From NCBI GenBank assembly GCA_947396885.1, contig OX377202.1, positions 108,146,221-108,210,220 on the forward strand: a stretch of DNA of 64,000 nt. The letters are read 5' to 3'. The notes beneath the pieces are model-generated. The model ran no database searches and had not been told where the DNA came from. It worked only from the letters and a program-made list of their open reading frames with translations. The stretch is from Heligmosomoides polygyrus polygyrus. Taxonomy: Eukaryota > Nematoda > Chromadorea > Rhabditida > Heligmosomidae. This document shows positions 11,436-22,946 of this stretch, piece by piece (positions within the stretch are counted from its first letter, which is position 1; each line of letters opens with the position of its first letter). The position numbers were made by a program, and so were the translations under genes.

Positions 11436-12313
11436 ACAGTGGGGGTACACCAAGGATCGGCTCTGAGCCCGTTCCTCTTCCTGCTGACGCTTGACTCTAT
11501 AGTGAACCACCTTGAGGAAGGCCCTCTCAGAACGATCCTCGCGGACGACATCGCCCTAGTAGCCGACAACCAGGAGGAGCTGGAGGAGAAGGTGCAGCTG
11601 TGGCAGAGAGCCCTCGCAGACAACGGCCTACGGCTGAACGTGAAGAAAACGAAGTTCATCAGCTCTGAGCAGTGCGCCGTATCGATCCTAGACTGCCAAG
11701 GGGAAGCGATCGAGAAGGTGGAAAAATTCCGCTACCTCGGAAGTGACCTATCCGAGGAAGGAACTGTGGACCGGCGGTCAGGGGACGGATAAACGTAGCC
11801 TGGCTCAAGTGGAGGGAGTCCACAGGGACCCTCTGCGACCGTAGATGCTCCAGGACGCTCAAAGGCAAGCTCTATAGAACAGTTGTGAGACCTGCCCTCC
11901 TCTACGGCAGTGAGTGCTGGGCCCTGGGTAAGGCGCAGGGGCGGCAACTGCACGCGGCGGAGATGAGGATGCTGAGGTGGATGGACCCGTCGGGACAGGG
12001 TGCGAAACGAGGATGTTAGGGCAGTGATGAAGACAGCCCCGATCCAGCTGAAGATGAAAGAGCAGCGCCTGAGGTGGTATGGACACGTCCTCAGAAGACC
12101 AGAGGATCATCCCACAAGGTTGGCCCTAGATTTCGAGGCACCCGGAAAGCGTCCGAGAGGAGCCCCAAGGAAAAGATGGAAGGACGTCGTCAAGAGAGAT
12201 CTCGCCGAAGTCGTCGCCACGGCAGATGATGCCCTTGATAGGATGAGCTGGCGACAGATCACACGAACAGCGGACCCTGCGACTGCGCGGGACTAAACGC
12301 TCAGGAGAAGAAG
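11436..12313 (+). mobile_element. 5'-truncated RTE-type LINE copy with target-site duplication
   Basis: This is the 3' part of the RTE element seen almost intact at 48653-51796. It starts inside the reverse transcriptase (GVHQGSALSPFLFLL) and ends at the same short 3' end (TAAACGCTCAGGAGAAGAAG). It is flanked by the 15-bp duplication AGAGACTTGCGCAAG at 11421-11435 and 12314-12328. The copy is dead. It lacks the tyrosine codon of the YADD catalytic motif (a 3-nt deletion, leaving ILADD), has a 1-nt deletion near 11772 and lacks 8 nt near 11980, compared with the longer copy. Confidence 0.9.
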
Positions 12314-12328
12314 AGAGACTTGCGCAAG

Positions 12329-13364
12329 TTGTTCAACCATCACAGACAACGGTTAAAAAACGGATTCAATTGTCCATTCGTCTGGTAATCCCAAAGTCTT
12401 ACAAAAGTAGGGGTCTTAGCCGTAGCAGCGTTCTTAACCATGCAGTAGAAACTTCGCTCAAGGAAATAAAACACGTCAGTATTCACCGTCGAGATCTGCA
12501 TTGTTAAGCCGATCATTTGAAAACAGTTTTGAAAGTGTAGCAAAAACACCGAACTGTGCTTACTCTGCCATAGCGCAAAGGCCTCCGCACACTTTGCGGC
12601 AACGCGACAGGCTTAGTTTTAAGCATAAATAGAGCCGAAGGGGATGCCTGCTTGCTGAGTCCACCTGACCGCTGATGTGACTCTGTGCAGCAAAAGCGAC
12701 AGCGGCAATAATGACTCAGTGCATTTTCTCTTCTCGCTGCTGCTGCTTTGCTTTGCAGCCTGCAGAACTCTGTCTCTACTTGAAAACAACCCACTGACGA
12801 CCCCGCAGGAAATCGCGTGTCTGGCGCTTATCAGAAATGGCAGGAGCGCGATAACGGAATAACTAAATATCACATTTCTCGCGGAAATTTAAGCCACATA
12901 TTGGAGAAGGCCAGAAAAATGTTGAAAGCAGAGCGTAGAAGATGTATTTGCTGATATGAGGAAGTCTGCAAAGAAAAAGAGTGCACGTTCCCCACGTATC
13001 ATGCATCGAGGTGACCACACGATGCAGCATGTGTTTGAAATATTTTTGTCTAGACTGTTTGCAAAAATTTCACAAGAAATGTGACTAGTTCTTTTGTGCA
13101 TGACAATTTTTGCAAGATGTGAGTAGCTGTTTGTGAATAGTGTCGATTTTTGTAAAGCATGAATAATGTGTAGTGTTGTTTGTTTTTATCAAATCTTTCG
13201 TTAGAAGTAACGGACTCTTGGACCACTGCGCAGGTAGCATTGGTAGGATCCCACATATCTAATGAACACTCGCAAAATATGAAAAATCGAGAAATGGGCC
13301 GCTGCGAAGTTCTTTAACTGCGCGGTCGGTGAAAGAACTGCGCCAGCGCGGTTGTGAGTGGGTT
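12329..13364. other. No gene recognised
   Basis: There are open frames of 60-90 codons on both strands, but none with convincing splice context or family resemblance. Confidence 0.4.
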
Positions 13365-13598
13365 AGGGCCTGTTCATAATTCGTGACAAAAACGACACGC
13401 CGCCCATGCAAAACATGCAAATCGATTAAAGCCGACCGCGCGCCGCCGAAAAGTGTTCATACTCGGGCGCCGGCGCTGTCGCTCCACTCGCTCTTGTCGC
13501 TCTAGTCGCTCTAGTCGCTGCTGTCGCCTGTTCATACTTCCGCGCGCTGCGCTCTTGTCGCTCTTGCCGTTGCTGTCGCGAAGTATGCACAGGCCCTT
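13365..13598. mobile_element. Foldback with GGGCCTGTTCATA ends
   Basis: Left GGGCCTGTTCATAATTCGTGAC faces right GTCGCGAAGTATGCACAGGCCC, next to TTA on both sides. The interior has a GTCGCTCTAGTCGCT-type short tandem motif. It is a relative of the other GGCC-ended foldbacks of this window and has no coding capacity. Confidence 0.65.
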
Positions 13599-14300
13599 AA
13601 TCTTGAACGATACTGATCAGCTAAATAATACGTGGGTCTTTCTGTTCAAAGCTTTGTGGTTTTCTTTTTTCGAAGTCGTTGCCTTAATAATGACAACCTC
13701 CTATCCTCTATTTGCTATAATTTATTCCCATACGACTCGGTTTCTCTTCCACCTTATAAATCTGTCACCTCTTTCTATTTCAGAATGTGGAAACCCGAGA
13801 ACAAAGGCTGTTCTCGTCGAGATCCTTGGCGAAAATGGTTCACCAAAGCTTTTCCATTTGCAGCGAATATAAATACTTTTACAACTAGAGAACTGTATCA
13901 CAACGGCTTACTGCTATTTTTCGATAAAGAAATAGAGAGGTGATCTACGGCGGTTCGAGGTCGAAGGAATCCTTCAGTGATGACGATAGGGACGCACGAG
14001 TCTCATTGGAGCGCTTGTTTCGGTCCGACTAGAAATATATTGCCACGTCTTTACAGCTGGCATAGGTGCGTTTGTTTTCAGCGGGATATCATCGTCGAAC
14101 GGCTTTGGCTTGTTCAGAGACAGCTCCTTTTTCGTCATGATCAGGATCGGAAGGAGCGGGATTTGTGGATGCAGAGTCTAGTCGGTGTTCGTAATTGCCA
14201 GCTGGGAGCAATTTACCAGCGCGAACTCGCAGGACATCTGCTAGAGAAGGTCCTTCTCTAGCAGAAAAAAATCGTCTTTCATGCAGGTCTTGGCACCATT
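13599..14300. other. No firm gene; one possible exon
   Basis: A good CTATTTCAG acceptor precedes 13785. Downstream frames stay open 28-50 codons, but the frame cannot be chosen and no donor or family match supports it. Confidence 0.3.
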
Positions 14301-14645
14301 GTATGTATGTATGTATGTATGTATGTATGTATGTATGTATGTATGTATGTATGTATGTATGTGTGTATGTATGTATGTATGTATGTATGTATGTATGTAT
14401 GTATGTATGTATGTATGTATGTATGTATGTATGTATGTATGTATGTATGTGTGTATGTATGTATGTGTGTATGTATGTATGTATGTATGTATGTATGTAT
14501 GTATGTATGTATGTATGTATGTATGTATGTATGTATGTATGTATGTATGTATGTATGTATGTATGTATGTATGTATGTATGTATGTATGTATGTGTGTAT
14601 GTATGTATGTATGTATGTATGTATGTATGTATGTATGTATGTATG
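14301..14645. repeat. GTAT tetranucleotide microsatellite, about 345 bp
   Basis: This is an almost uninterrupted (GTAT)n tract with a few GTGT interruptions (near 14361, 14449, 14466 and 14594). Because four is not a multiple of three, every frame reads the same four residues (Y, V, C, M or I, H, T, Y) and stays open on both strands. Those long frames are not genes. Confidence 0.98.
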
Positions 14646-15150
14646 GCTTAATCTACAGCATTTGTTTCGTTTATTATTTTTGGCGCACAGTATGTGCAAT
14701 AAAAAAACGAAATAAAATCTTCACGATTCCTCAGTAGTCCCGCGTTGGCGATGGACTGGGGCGCTAAAGCTGTGGATAAATCGGTAGACTTATTATGCTG
14801 TTCCAGATATTCTAACGTGCATCCTAATAGGTCTTAAACGTTAACGACAGTAGCCGGAGCTAAAAGTTAAGGACCGACATCTGTTGTTTGACTTCGTACT
14901 CGACGAGGCCTTATAAATTGTGCTTGAGGAAGCTTCGAGAATATACTGTGACGTCACCACACAAGATCAATACTGTAGGAGTTTTTACAAATTTATCAGG
15001 CAGTAGCGTAAAGTTTTGCAAGACTTTTCGATCAACCTAATACCTTACTCCGTTTTATATCTCGCAAGCAACATACGCAAAAGCTAACGTGGCTTGCAGC
15101 ATGGTGCAATACCTACATGCAACTAGGCCCGTGCTCCCAATCTATCCGTA
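14646..15150. other. No gene recognised
   Basis: AT-rich sequence with no supported feature. Confidence 0.4.
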
Positions 15151-16180
15151 AGGCGCCTTTTATACTCGCGCCGCGGCGCGGCGCGGCGCGATGGCTGACA
15201 TAGCCATCGATTTTTCGCGCCGCCCGTCGGCGCCGCGCATCGCATTCACACTCCGCCGCCTCAAAACACCACATTTGACGAAATTTCGGGTTGCGATATT
15301 CGGCGAATCGCGCCGCTGGAGGGAAAGACGCGGCGCGGCGCGATCAGCTGCGGCAGACTCAGTGTGGAGTGTGAGATTCACCACCGAGATGAAACATTTT
15401 GGTATGTCCTCTTTGTCTTGGTCCCCCAACTAACAGAACTAAAAGGGTGCAGCGAAATTATACACTTTCAGGACTCCAGAGATCGAAAAATTCTTGTCCA
15501 AACTTCTCCAAGGGGGAGGGGAGTTATTTAGGGTGCTGATCTCGAGTTAAACATTCGTTTTTCGTATTACGCTTGAGTTTGAGCGAAATCGGTAACCATG
15601 ACCTTAGTCACCAGTACCTTCCGTAATCTAGGAGGGAATAGATCTGTAGACATTCACGAAATTTCACCTACTACGCTAAAGACATGTTTAGTGCACAATA
15701 ACCCAGGAAGGGCCATATGAGAGAGAATTCTGAGTGATTCTCGACAATGAGCACCTTCCAGCAATCTTGCTTCTGAACCCGCACATGTTGCAAAATAAAA
15801 AGTGGTTTAGTGTCATTTGTATTGCAGGGTATTTGACTCAATGCCACACTCGCCAATTTCAACCGTGGGATGAGCAGACGACTTCGACCCCAGCTTTAAG
15901 AGAGGAATCGTCGGTCTCCACAGAAATCCCACCACTAACACTGACAAGATGCATTCCGCTGATCAGCCGGACGAATCCTTTCTGTTTTGGTTATCCAGTG
16001 ACTCCTCCGTCCTCCCCTATGGCACACGGACCGTAGTACGTAGAACCGTAGCACGTCGTGGACGCTCCCCTTTCTAACTGCAATCGCGCAACGGTGCGTC
16101 AAATTAGGGGCGCGGCGCGACTGGCCGCGCCGCGTCCCGAATTGACGCGCCGCGGCGCGGCGGGAGTATAAAAGGTGTCT
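15151..16180. mobile_element. About 1-kb foldback with GC-rich terminal inverted repeats
   Basis: The ends read inward as AGGCGCCTTTTATACTCGCG and AGACACCTTTTATACTCCCG. Both are followed by a run of CGCCGCGGCGCGG and flanked by TA. A third copy of the GCGGCGCGGCGCG motif lies near 15330. Between the ends is ordinary AT-rich sequence, part of which (15494-15610) resembles the repeat at 36420-36500. There is no transposase, so this is a nonautonomous element related by its TATACT(C/T)(C/G)CG subterminus to the shorter foldbacks. Confidence 0.7.
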
Positions 16181-16289
16181 AGGAGCAATATACTTCACGT
16201 TGTATTGCCGTAGAAGCTCGCATGCCGTTAAAGAGTGTTGCCAGGTGGTTTGAAGCTGTATGGCCAAGAGCTGATGACGAGTACGCATA

Positions 16290-16900
16290 GCTTTCGTGCA
16301 TATTTACACGTCCTCCGTAAGTTACGTGCAAGCCTAGCAACCGGTCGTCTCTAGCAAGTAACTTATGCGCTTCTGGGTAACTTACTTCCAAGCCTATTTT
16401 GGTCACATGCGACCTTAAAGCTTCTATGTAACCTGCGTAACCTATCTGAAAGACACAGGTAAGTTAAAAAAGGCCTCTGAGCCTGCTCTTGTACTTGCAC
16501 GCTAGATGCTCGTGACTTGCACCTCTATGCCCTACGGGCACCTCGCGCAATGCTAGAATGGCGAGTTGCAGGATGTTTGGGAAATACAAAAACTTGTTCT
16601 CAACGTATAGAGGCACAAGTAAGTTAATTCACAGCCCTTAAGCCGCAAGCATCTTGTCTAAAGTTTCCGAGACGGAGACGAATTGCTTACGTGGATCTTT
16701 TCGCGTCCTGCGCACGTTACGTGCAAGCCTAACGACTGCCAATTAACTTACGCACTTTTACTTAACTTACGCACAATCCTACTTTGCTTACATGCGCCTT
16801 TAAAGCTTGTAAGTAACTTACACAGGACATCTAAAAGAAGCAGGTGACACTGATTTTTGAGGTTTTAGTGCCCAAGTAAGTTAATTTGGAGCTCCTAATG
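16290..16900. repeat. Two diverged copies of a GTAAGTTAC-rich unit
   Basis: The block around 16310-16460 (GTTACGTGCAAGCCTA, ACATGCG(A/C)CCTT, TTAAAGCTT) recurs around 16710-16870 with the same motif order. Short AAGTTACTT/GTAACTTAC palindromes recur every 20-40 bases. No protein frame is present. Confidence 0.6.
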
Positions 16901-17698
16901 CCCAACTAACTTGTCCAGAAATTTCAGAGAGGTAGAATTATCGTCTCCGCGGTTGCGCTCTATCGTTTGCAGATATCACCGGAAGATATTGGCTACGATA
17001 GGAAGGAGGAGCGTGCGGTTCTGAATTCAATCATACTGTTAATGATTTTATTTGTTACAATTGGAACGGATGTCTGGCCAGCCGACGCCTCCCTTGGGAT
17101 GCGACATAAACAAGGCGAGCACACATCAGCGCTTAGTCATTATCTCATCATACCGTTTTTTGTCATTTTACTTTTCTCGCCATTTTAAGCCACAAAGCAA
17201 TAAGATTATCATGTATCTTTGCAAGAATTCTATTCCTCACCTATGCTTGATTCTTGTCGCCTTATTATGTGATATAGGCATTAATGATAGAAACGATGCG
17301 AATTCATACAACTGAGCGCTTCTTAAAGTAGCTTAGAAGGGGCCAAAGAAAAATGTAGGAGCACATACACATGCTTGGTAGGATACGTCGTGGGCGAATT
17401 ACAGTCCTTGTACGGCAAAATACGCATTCAAATGGCCTCCACGTGTGTGAATGATTGTATGAGCCTAATAAGGCTAAAAAACTCTAACAGTCTACTTGAG
17501 AGTCGTTTTGAAGAAGATTTTCCAGCAGTTGCGTCTTGAGACTATCGGTGTCTGCACTTGGGCATAATCCGGGTTGTTGACCATTTGACCGCTGCCAAGA
17601 ATATTTTGGGGGTATAAGTGGTTCGACCGTCATCGTTGTTTCTTAATCCTTTCTAGCAAAATTATTTCCTGCGTACTTTAAATAAGTGAAAATGTTAA
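16901..17698. other. No gene recognised; short SINE fragment at about 17377-17447
   Basis: The fragment resembles the middle of the SINE in plus orientation (CAAAATACGCATTCAAATGGCCTCCACG). The rest holds nothing I can support. Confidence 0.35.
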
Positions 17699-18155
17699 GG
17701 GATAAAGGGCAAAGGACGGCGTTACTCAATCATTTCTGGGATGCGCCACGCATTCTACTACAAGATGCCGCGGAGGCCATTTGAATGCGTATTTTGCCGT
17801 ACAAGGACTTGCGGTGGCCAGCCGATGAACAACTCAGCGCTCTATCCTACCAATTCACCAAATCCGGATGGGTGGAAGGCTTCGTTGGCCTGGGCGGAAA
17901 ATCCGAACCAAGAACCTCATCGGGTGCATGCGATAGCCTGGAGGCGTGTTGAATGCGTATTTGGCCATACAATGACTTGCGGTGGCCAGCCGATGAACAA
18001 GTCAGCGCTTTATCCTTCCCAGACAAGTCTGGTACCAATTCACCGACCCCGTAGGGATGGAAGGCTTGGTCGGCCTGGGCGGGAAATTCGAACCAGGAAC
18101 CTGGTATCGGGTGCACGCGGTAGCCGGCGCCTCCACCGACTGCGCTACACGTGCC
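17699..18155 (-). repeat. Compound SINE: two partial copies head to tail
   Basis: The tail side begins GGGATAAAGGGCAAAGGACG. At about 17930 the sequence restarts with the CTGGAGGCGTGTTGAATGCG block, so the middle of the SINE occurs twice. The far end carries the tRNA-like head (minus-strand box A near 18140, box B within GGTTCGAATTTCCC). This is either a SINE inserted into a SINE or an unequal recombinant. The 150- to 190-codon frames across it are spurious. Confidence 0.75.
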
Positions 18156-18394
18156 CTCTGAAATTGTTGCTTTTAGATAAACCTTGTACTTGTTTGCGGT
18201 TTGCGCGTTAGAAAGATGGAGCATGGGCGCATCTTTTCCAACGACATGCACATTATGATGACAAATGGGATCCAGTATGGTTACGGTTTTATTCTGATAA
18301 GGCTCTAATCTTTTGTGCTGAGAGCTTTGAAAAGCCTGATGGAACTTCTTTGTAATGACAAGGTGTATGGTGCCATATACAGTTGTGATCGAAT

Positions 18395-18699
18395 GACCTA
18401 CTCGAATAGGCATTCGAATGTTTCTCATTCCAGTTTGAATAATCGAGTACGAATATTCAGAAAATCGCGTTTTTCGAATGCATTCTAAATCGAGTATTCA
18501 AAAATCGCATCTTTTGAATGCATTCTATAGTTTGATCAATTTCATTAAAAATTTGAAAAATATAATGATAAAAAATCGCCTGAACATATGGATCGTCCTA
18601 TTATTCGAATTCGAGTATTCAAAAAATCGCGTTTTGCGGTTGTATTCGAGTTCGAATATTCAAAAAAGTCGCACTGTGGATGTATTCGAACTCGAGTAT
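18395..18699. repeat. AT-rich ATTCGAATATTC-type array, left part
   Basis: Repeated TCGAGTATTCAAAAAATCGC units, partly palindromic, continue beyond the inserted mariner at 19982-20115. The unit varies around 55-60 bp. Confidence 0.6.
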
Positions 18700-18701
18700 T
18701 A

Positions 18702-19973
18702 TTAGGTTGGTCATAAGTTCTCGGACATTTGGGGCATGAAATATTTATTATCACAACATACGAACAACAATATCAAATCATTTGAAGTAACCACCCTTCA
18801 CATCAATTGTCCTTCGCCAACGTGCTGGTAAGTCATGGATGCCTTTTCTCCAAAACGTGGCCGGTTGTGATTCGAAAAATGTGAGCAGCGCCTCCTTGAC
18901 ATCCTCTCGGTTCCTGAATTGCTGGCCGTCCAAATAGCGTTGAAGGCTTGAAGACAAATGATAATCAGAAGGAGCGAGATCTGGTGAGTAAGGTGGATGT
19001 GGAAGAACGGTCCATCCGTAGTCCGCCAACTCAGCCGCCGTCGCTCTAGCAATATGCGGTCTGGCGTTGTCGTGTTGAAAATACACCTTCACTCGCTCTC
19101 CTCGTGTGGTTTGAAGGTGGGCCCTCAACTTCCTCAGTTGGTTGACGTAAACCTCTGCCGTCACTGTTGTCCCTTCGTCCAGCAGCTCCCAGTATTCTAC
19201 GCCAAGAACGCTCCACCAAATGCATAGCATCACCTTTTCACGTGAAGGTCGGGTTTCGGAACGTCCTCTGCCTCTCCTGTTGCGTCAACCCACTGTGCAC
19301 ACCGGTGATAATTAGAGTAGAGTAACCACTTCCCATCCCCGGTGACAAGGTTGTCCAGCCACCCCTGGGTACGTCTGAGGGTAAGGAGAGACAGAGCGAC
19401 ATCGGCTCTGCGATCCATGTCGTGTTGTGTCGAGTCGTGAGGCACCCAGCGACCCAATTTTCGCACCTTGCCAGTCGACTTCAATCATCGAACGACTGTC
19501 GAGTGACTAACAGCAGGAGTGCTTGATAGTTCGCGAGTGGTTTGGTATGGGTCCGCTTCCACTCTACTTCGGAGGCCATCCAAATCCAGTGTCATCGGGC
19601 GCTCCTCTCTTTCATTGCCTTCAACGGAGAATTCACCAACTGCAAACATCGAGAACCACTGGTACACAGCACTTCGAGCAGGAGCACTCTCGTTGCGAAC
19701 ATCCTTCAGGCGACGATACGATTCGTGGCATTGAGGCCAGATTGATGCAGAAATAACATGACGTGCCGAATATGCGTCTCAGTTGGGATGAATTGCTTAG
19801 GCATAAAAGTTGACGTTAACAACGCAGAAGTAAATGTTGGGAACTGTTTTGTAGCCCTTTCCTTTCTCTGTCGATCGATCATTTATGCGTTGATACATGT
19901 GAGAAATTGGGCGGGAAAATGCGCTTTCAATTCAGGAGTGATCAAATGTCCGAGAACTTATGCACCAACCTAA
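18702..19973 (-). mobile_element. Complete-length mariner with inactivated transposase
   Basis: The inverted ends TTAGGTTGGTCATAAGTTCT and TTAGGTTGGTGCATAAGTTC lie between TA duplications (18700-18701, 19974-19975). Total length is 1272 bp, the normal mariner size. The transposase reads on the minus strand from about 19750 to 18778. It keeps recognisable catalytic motifs: TGDGK (first Asp), HDNARPH (second Asp) and SPDLAPSDYH (third Asp, D,D34D type). It is broken by a shift near 19695, an in-frame TGA near 19488 and a one-base shift near 19235. It is inserted in the ATTCGAATATTC array, so it is younger than the array. Confidence 0.92.
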
Positions 19974-19981
19974 TAAAAAAA

Positions 19982-20115
19982 AATCAATCGTTTTTCAAAT
20001 CAATTTAAATTCGAATATTCAAAAAACGCGTATTGGAATGTATTCAAGTTCGAATATTCGAAATTTGTGAGCATTCGAAACCACTCGAATATTCGAAAAA
20101 ATTTCGAGAGCTCAA
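19982..20115. repeat. ATTCGAATATTC-type array, right part
   Basis: This continues the array of 18395-18699 after the mariner insertion. Confidence 0.55.
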
Positions 20116-20833
20116 CTATACTGCCGTGTCACATAAACAGTCCTCTGACCGCTGTTTAAAAAAAATTATTTCTCTGTGCTAATTACAGATGTATTACTTC
20201 GGCTACTTCAATCGTACTCACGCAGAACTTAATGATACTTGGATAATTTACAAATACATTATTGTCATTGATGTGCTGTTTCACTTTTTCAGGTAGTCAT
20301 TTTTTATTGTTATTGCTAACATTGAAAAACAAAAGTTAAAATATAAAAAAATGATAAAGGGCGGCGTCACCCAATTCATTTTGACATACGCCACACATTC
20401 CGCTTCTACGGGATGTCGTGGAGGCTATCTGAATGCGTATTTGGGCGTACAATGACTTGCGATGGCCAGCCGATGAACAAGTCAGCGCTTTATCCTTCCC
20501 AGACAAGCCTGGTACCAATTCACCATGGAAGGCTTGGTTGGCCTGGGCGGAAAATCCGAACCAAGTGCCTGGTGTCGGGTGCACGCGACAGCCGGCACCT
20601 TCTCCGACTGCGCTACACACACCCAATAATAGGGCAGATTAGTAGTAAAGACACTGGTTCACTGTAGCACCAGGTATACGATGACCGATAACGAAAAAAA
20701 GGTGGAAGTAGGTTAGATTAGACTAGTCTTGTATACTATCATCACCGAAAGTTTACCTGCGGTTGTCTCCCGGGTAGTTTCAAAATCACCCTAGCCACAT
20801 CCTTGCACAGCTATCCTATGTACATTCTATTTA
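20116..20833. other. Intergenic stretch containing a SINE
   Basis: Apart from the SINE at 20351-20624, nothing recognisable. Confidence 0.35.
20351..20624 (-). repeat. tRNA-derived SINE copy
   Basis: This is a full-length but diverged copy. The tail GATAAAGGGCGGCG is on the left and the tRNA-like head (CGACTGCGCTACACACACCC on the plus strand) is on the right. Confidence 0.8.
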
Positions 20834-21407
20834 TTAGGTTGTTCGGAAAGTTCTCAGCGTTTTGAGTGCTTCACCTTGAACACCTTTAGTCGAAATGAAC
20901 ACCATTCGAATCAGCACGCTTTGCCAACGGGCTACCAGTCGATTTATTCCATCAGTGAAGAAATTAGGTGGTCGAGATTCGACAGAATCCACGAAAGCAG
21001 TTTGGGCTTGGTCCTGATTGGTCAAGGTTTTATTTATTTCAAGGCATAGAACATAGTCTAGCGTAAGCGAACAAAGCAATACAAAGAGAACAAACAAGCA
21101 AAAACTTCTGTCTAAAAATAGGAGTAGTAATGACAATTACGCAATCATCAACAGAGAAATCACTATATCATGATTCTGGAGTTCAACCAGCAATAGGATG
21201 TTCACAAGCTTGCACAAACAGCTCCTGCAGATCGTCATACTTCCCAATTAACAAATTGAATTCCTTGAGAATCCTGTAGGTCAAAAAGTTAGATCTTATT
21301 CGTGATTTGGCAACCGGAACTCGAAGCTTAAGCTTTCCTGTAACGATCCTCGTCAGCACATCTCCAAAAAAAAAGAACTGGGTCGATGGACAGCATACCA
21401 GAAAGTA

Positions 21408-22303
21408 TTAGGGGGGGGGGGCAAAAGTAATGAGACACCCCATGCCGTGTCCATATATCTCGTGGGTGGAGTTTGGTTTCGTGCTTGTCGTATTTGTATG
21501 TTTGTTTGCTACTTACTGAAGCGCATCTGAAAAGCTACCACTTCCGCCCTTTCCAGAAGCATGCCAAAACCGCAGACTGTCTCATGCCAAAACCCCAGTC
21601 TGACGAGTCGACCTGTGTCGCGCAAATCTTCCCCAATGCCCAACTCCGAGCAGCCTGGGCTCAATATTCACGCAAGATGAGAAGTACGTCTTTTACCTTA
21701 ACCCTGCCAAGCAGCGAGTCTGCGTGAGGCCTGGTGACCTGTTACCGACCTTCGTTCGGCGAGATGTTCACGGCGAGAAGCATCTTTGGAGCTTTTGGAG
21801 CCCATGGACAGGTTTACCAGAAGCATGTTTTCCAAGAGCACCACGATGAACTCCAAGGCCATGGTGAACGAAATAGAAGAGATGGGCCGGCGAGTCGCTC
21901 TTATTCATTCGCAGCGCTTCAAGAAGGTTCTCCTCTTCGACAACGCCGCACCCCATTGGGAACAGGTAACCACGGATAAGCTTGGCCAGCTGGGCTACGT
22001 TCACATGCCTCACCCACCGTATTCGCCGGACATCTCTCCATGCGACTACCGCTACTACTTGAGCCTACAGGACTTCCTAGTCGGAAGGGACACAAGAACC
22101 CAAACAGTCCTTGACAACCATGTCGAGCAGTTGATCAACACCAGGCCCAAGCAGTTCTGGAAGCATGGGATCAGGAAGTTGGCTGGGCGATGGCAGCAAT
22201 GTCCTTGCCCTTAATGGCAAATACATTCCTCAGCATCGTTGAGTTGTATTTTGTTTTTGTTTTATTTATTTTGTCTAATTACTTTTGGACCCCCCCCCCC
22301 TAA
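21408..22303 (+). mobile_element. Mariner-type element with poly-G ends
   Basis: The ends TTAGGGGGGG...CAAAAGTAAT and the inverse (ATTACTTTTGGACCCCCCCC) lie between TA dinucleotides; length 896 bp. The plus-strand transposase remnant keeps LLFDNAAPHWEQ (second Asp) and PPYSPDISPCDYRYYLS (third Asp) and ends RPKQFWKHGIRKLAGRW. The N-terminal half is missing or degenerate. It is inserted in the CR1-like LINE. Confidence 0.85.
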
Positions 22304-22664
22304 TATATTGTACATCATGACCAGGTCTGAGATTTTCCTCCTATTTTAGAGTGAAGGAAGTCGAAAGCGAACAGAACGTTCCTGACCACGCGGTATCAGT
22401 CTATAGTCCACCGAGAAACACCTCATCATATGTTTTCTAGTGGATTTGTTTTGCACGCTCTCTAAAAGGTCGATGTCCCCCTTTTTCGTCGGATTGAATA
22501 CGGCTATTCCAGATTCCACAACTGAACGAACGTAGGTTTTGTAAGCCCTTAAGTAGACCTCTGGTAGATTTGATTTCAGAACTTTGAAAAGATTGTAAAT
22601 GCGACAGTTAGTTTTGTTCACCAAGAGCCTGCAATGACTGGAGAAGGACAGGTTACTCGGGATA

Positions 22665-22946
22665 AAGGATAAAGAATAAAGGACGGCGTTATTCAATTCC
22701 CTTTGGGATGCGCCACGCATTCTACTTCTACGGGATGTCGTGGAGGCGACATGAATGCGTATTTGGCCATACAATGACTTGCGGTGGCCAGCCGATGAAC
22801 AAGTCAGCGCTTTATCCTTTCCAGACAAGTCTGGTACCAATTCACCGACCCCGGAGGGATGGAAGGCTCGGTTGGCCTGGGCGGGAAATCCGAACCAGGA
22901 ACCTGGTACCGGGTGTACAGTCTCCTCCGACTGCGCTACACGCGCC
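22665..22946 (-). repeat. tRNA-derived SINE with target-site duplication
   Basis: A full copy is flanked by TACTCGGGATA at 22654-22664 and 22947-22957. The head is on the right (box B within GGTTCGGATTTCCC on the minus strand) and the tail (TTTATTCTTTATCC) on the left. It is inserted in the CR1-like LINE, so it is younger than the LINE. Confidence 0.9.

Noticed and set aside
14195..14737. Long open frames (up to 180 codons) on both strands
   Set aside because: They are translations of the GTAT microsatellite; all frames of a pure tetranucleotide tract lacking stops are open.
17847..18428. 193-codon minus-strand frame
   Set aside because: It runs through the compound SINE; the same peptide pieces recur in every SINE copy because the SINE is a repeat.
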